This document shows positions 63,487-64,000 of a DNA stretch of 64,000 nucleotides, one piece after another; the stretch's first letter is position 1; the number at the start of each line of letters is the position of its first letter. The DNA is from Hortaea werneckii (taxonomy: Eukaryota; Ascomycota; Dothideomycetes; Mycosphaerellales; Teratosphaeriaceae). The position numbers and the translations under genes were made by a program. The stretch is taken from the NCBI GenBank assembly GCA_037044905.1, contig JBAOKB010000076.1, positions 1-64,000 of the forward strand. The letters run 5' to 3'. The notes under the pieces are model-generated. The model was not told where the DNA came from, did no database searches, and saw nothing but the letters and a program-made list of their open reading frames with translations.

Positions 63487-64000
63487 TCATTCTCCTTGCC
63501 TTCGCTCCCCCTCCTCCACCTCCACACCACCACCATCAAACCTCGGAGCCTCCAAAACCCCCTCCCGTTGCTCTTCACCGTCCCTACCGCCCTCAACACC
63601 TTTAACCCACACCCTCCCCAACTCCTCCTCAATCTCCTTCCTCCTCGCCCTCCACCCCTCCACCAACCCCAACCTGTCCCTCAACTCCCTAACCTCCGCC
63701 TCAACCCCCTCAACCTCCCTCTTCGTTCCGATCCGCACAAACTCATACCCTTCCCCCTCCTCCCCCAGTCCCAACGTAAGCAGGAACCCATGATACCTTT
63801 TCAGACTCGCGCGGGTGGAGATGGTGATCAGCGTGATCCCTTTACTTTTACACGTCTCGTAGAGCAGACCCTCGACGTCGGAACTCACGGCCGAGGTGCC
63901 CTCGTCGATGATGGCGTACCGGGGTTCGTGGTAGAGGAGGCGCGCGAGGGAAATACGTTGTTTTTCCCCTCCCGAGAGGACGTCTTTCCAGACTTTGCGG
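63487..64000 (-). CDS. Peroxisomal ABCD-type half-transporter, C-terminal part
   Basis: Partial gene, running off the right edge of the window; only the C-terminal 170 or so codons are present. The ABC signature LSGGEKQR, the Walker B-type strand RYAIIDEGTSAVS and the H-loop region ITLITISTRASLKRY are visible. These match fungal PXA1/PXA2 (ABCD family), half-transporters that bring very long-chain acyl-CoA into peroxisomes. The usual H-loop His is replaced: the sequence reads STRAS, where many members have SHRPS. The last 80 residues are a Glu/Arg-rich coiled segment with low complexity. The other half of the protein must lie beyond the window. Confidence 0.85.
   Translation of the reverse strand, partial: RKVWKDVLSGGEKQRISLARLLYHEPRYAIIDEGTSAVSSDVEGLLYETCKSKGITLITISTRASLKRYHGFLLTLGLGEEGEGYEFVRIGTKREVEGVEAEVRELRDRLGLVEGWRARRKEIEEELGRVWVKGVEGGRDGEEQREGVLEAPRFDGGGVEVEEGERRQGE

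Overview
This is a window of nuclear DNA from a filamentous ascomycete (Pezizomycotina; I infer Dothideomycetes, but cannot prove the order by reading alone). The evidence is about 29 genes with short GT-AG introns (mostly 50-110 nt) that have CTAAC/CTGAC-type branch points, plus typically fungal genes: NADPH oxidase A, Dlt1, a DUF155/Rmd1-family protein, a Zn2Cys6 regulator, Ser-rich GPI proteins and Ysc84. There are no rRNA genes, CRISPR arrays, intact transposons or tRNA genes that I could support. Many genes here are spliced, so I rebuilt the exons by hand from splice signals and protein continuity.

Layout. 0-4 kb: a peroxisomal-type enoyl-CoA hydratase/isomerase resembling AKT3, then an unknown gene interrupted by an in-frame TAG. 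4-8.3 kb: a divergent pair, a coiled-coil protein with a dynein-adaptor-like CC1 box and a stand-alone LigD-type 3'-phosphoesterase. 8.8-13 kb: TIM10, noxA and a small DUF7727-like membrane protein. 13-20 kb: an extended SDR reductase, an arylsulfotransferase-family protein, a possible membrane-protein remnant and a secreted GH5 glycosidase. 20-23.5 kb: a degenerate tandem duplication carrying two Ser-rich GPI-anchored proteins, one of which lacks the Cys-rich domain.

23.5-42 kb is mostly conserved housekeeping: DLT1, the farnesyltransferase beta subunit, RAD1 (9-1-1 clamp), a 74-aa membrane protein whose ATG overlaps the OST5 stop codon, OST5, GCN5, a DUF155 protein, a Zn2Cys6 factor, the cyclophilin CYP6/PPIL4 and a small unknown gene. 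42-50 kb: a lysine 2,3-aminomutase with mitochondrial-type N-terminus and about 78 uninterrupted GAA copies in an intron; a long non-genic stretch with a C32-T19 tract; and a Ysc84/SYLF actin-patch protein with a repeat tail. 50-64 kb: a GNAT acetyltransferase, NUP85, RTC3, an F-box-like protein with two ubiquitin-interacting motifs, the APC/C E2 enzyme UBC11/UBE2C, and the 3' end of a peroxisomal ABC transporter.

The genes do not form one pathway or a secondary-metabolite cluster. The most interesting signals are the CC1-box protein, the OST5 overlap, the GAA-bearing intron of the radical-SAM enzyme, the F-box/UIM architecture, and the phosphoesterase separated from any ligase.
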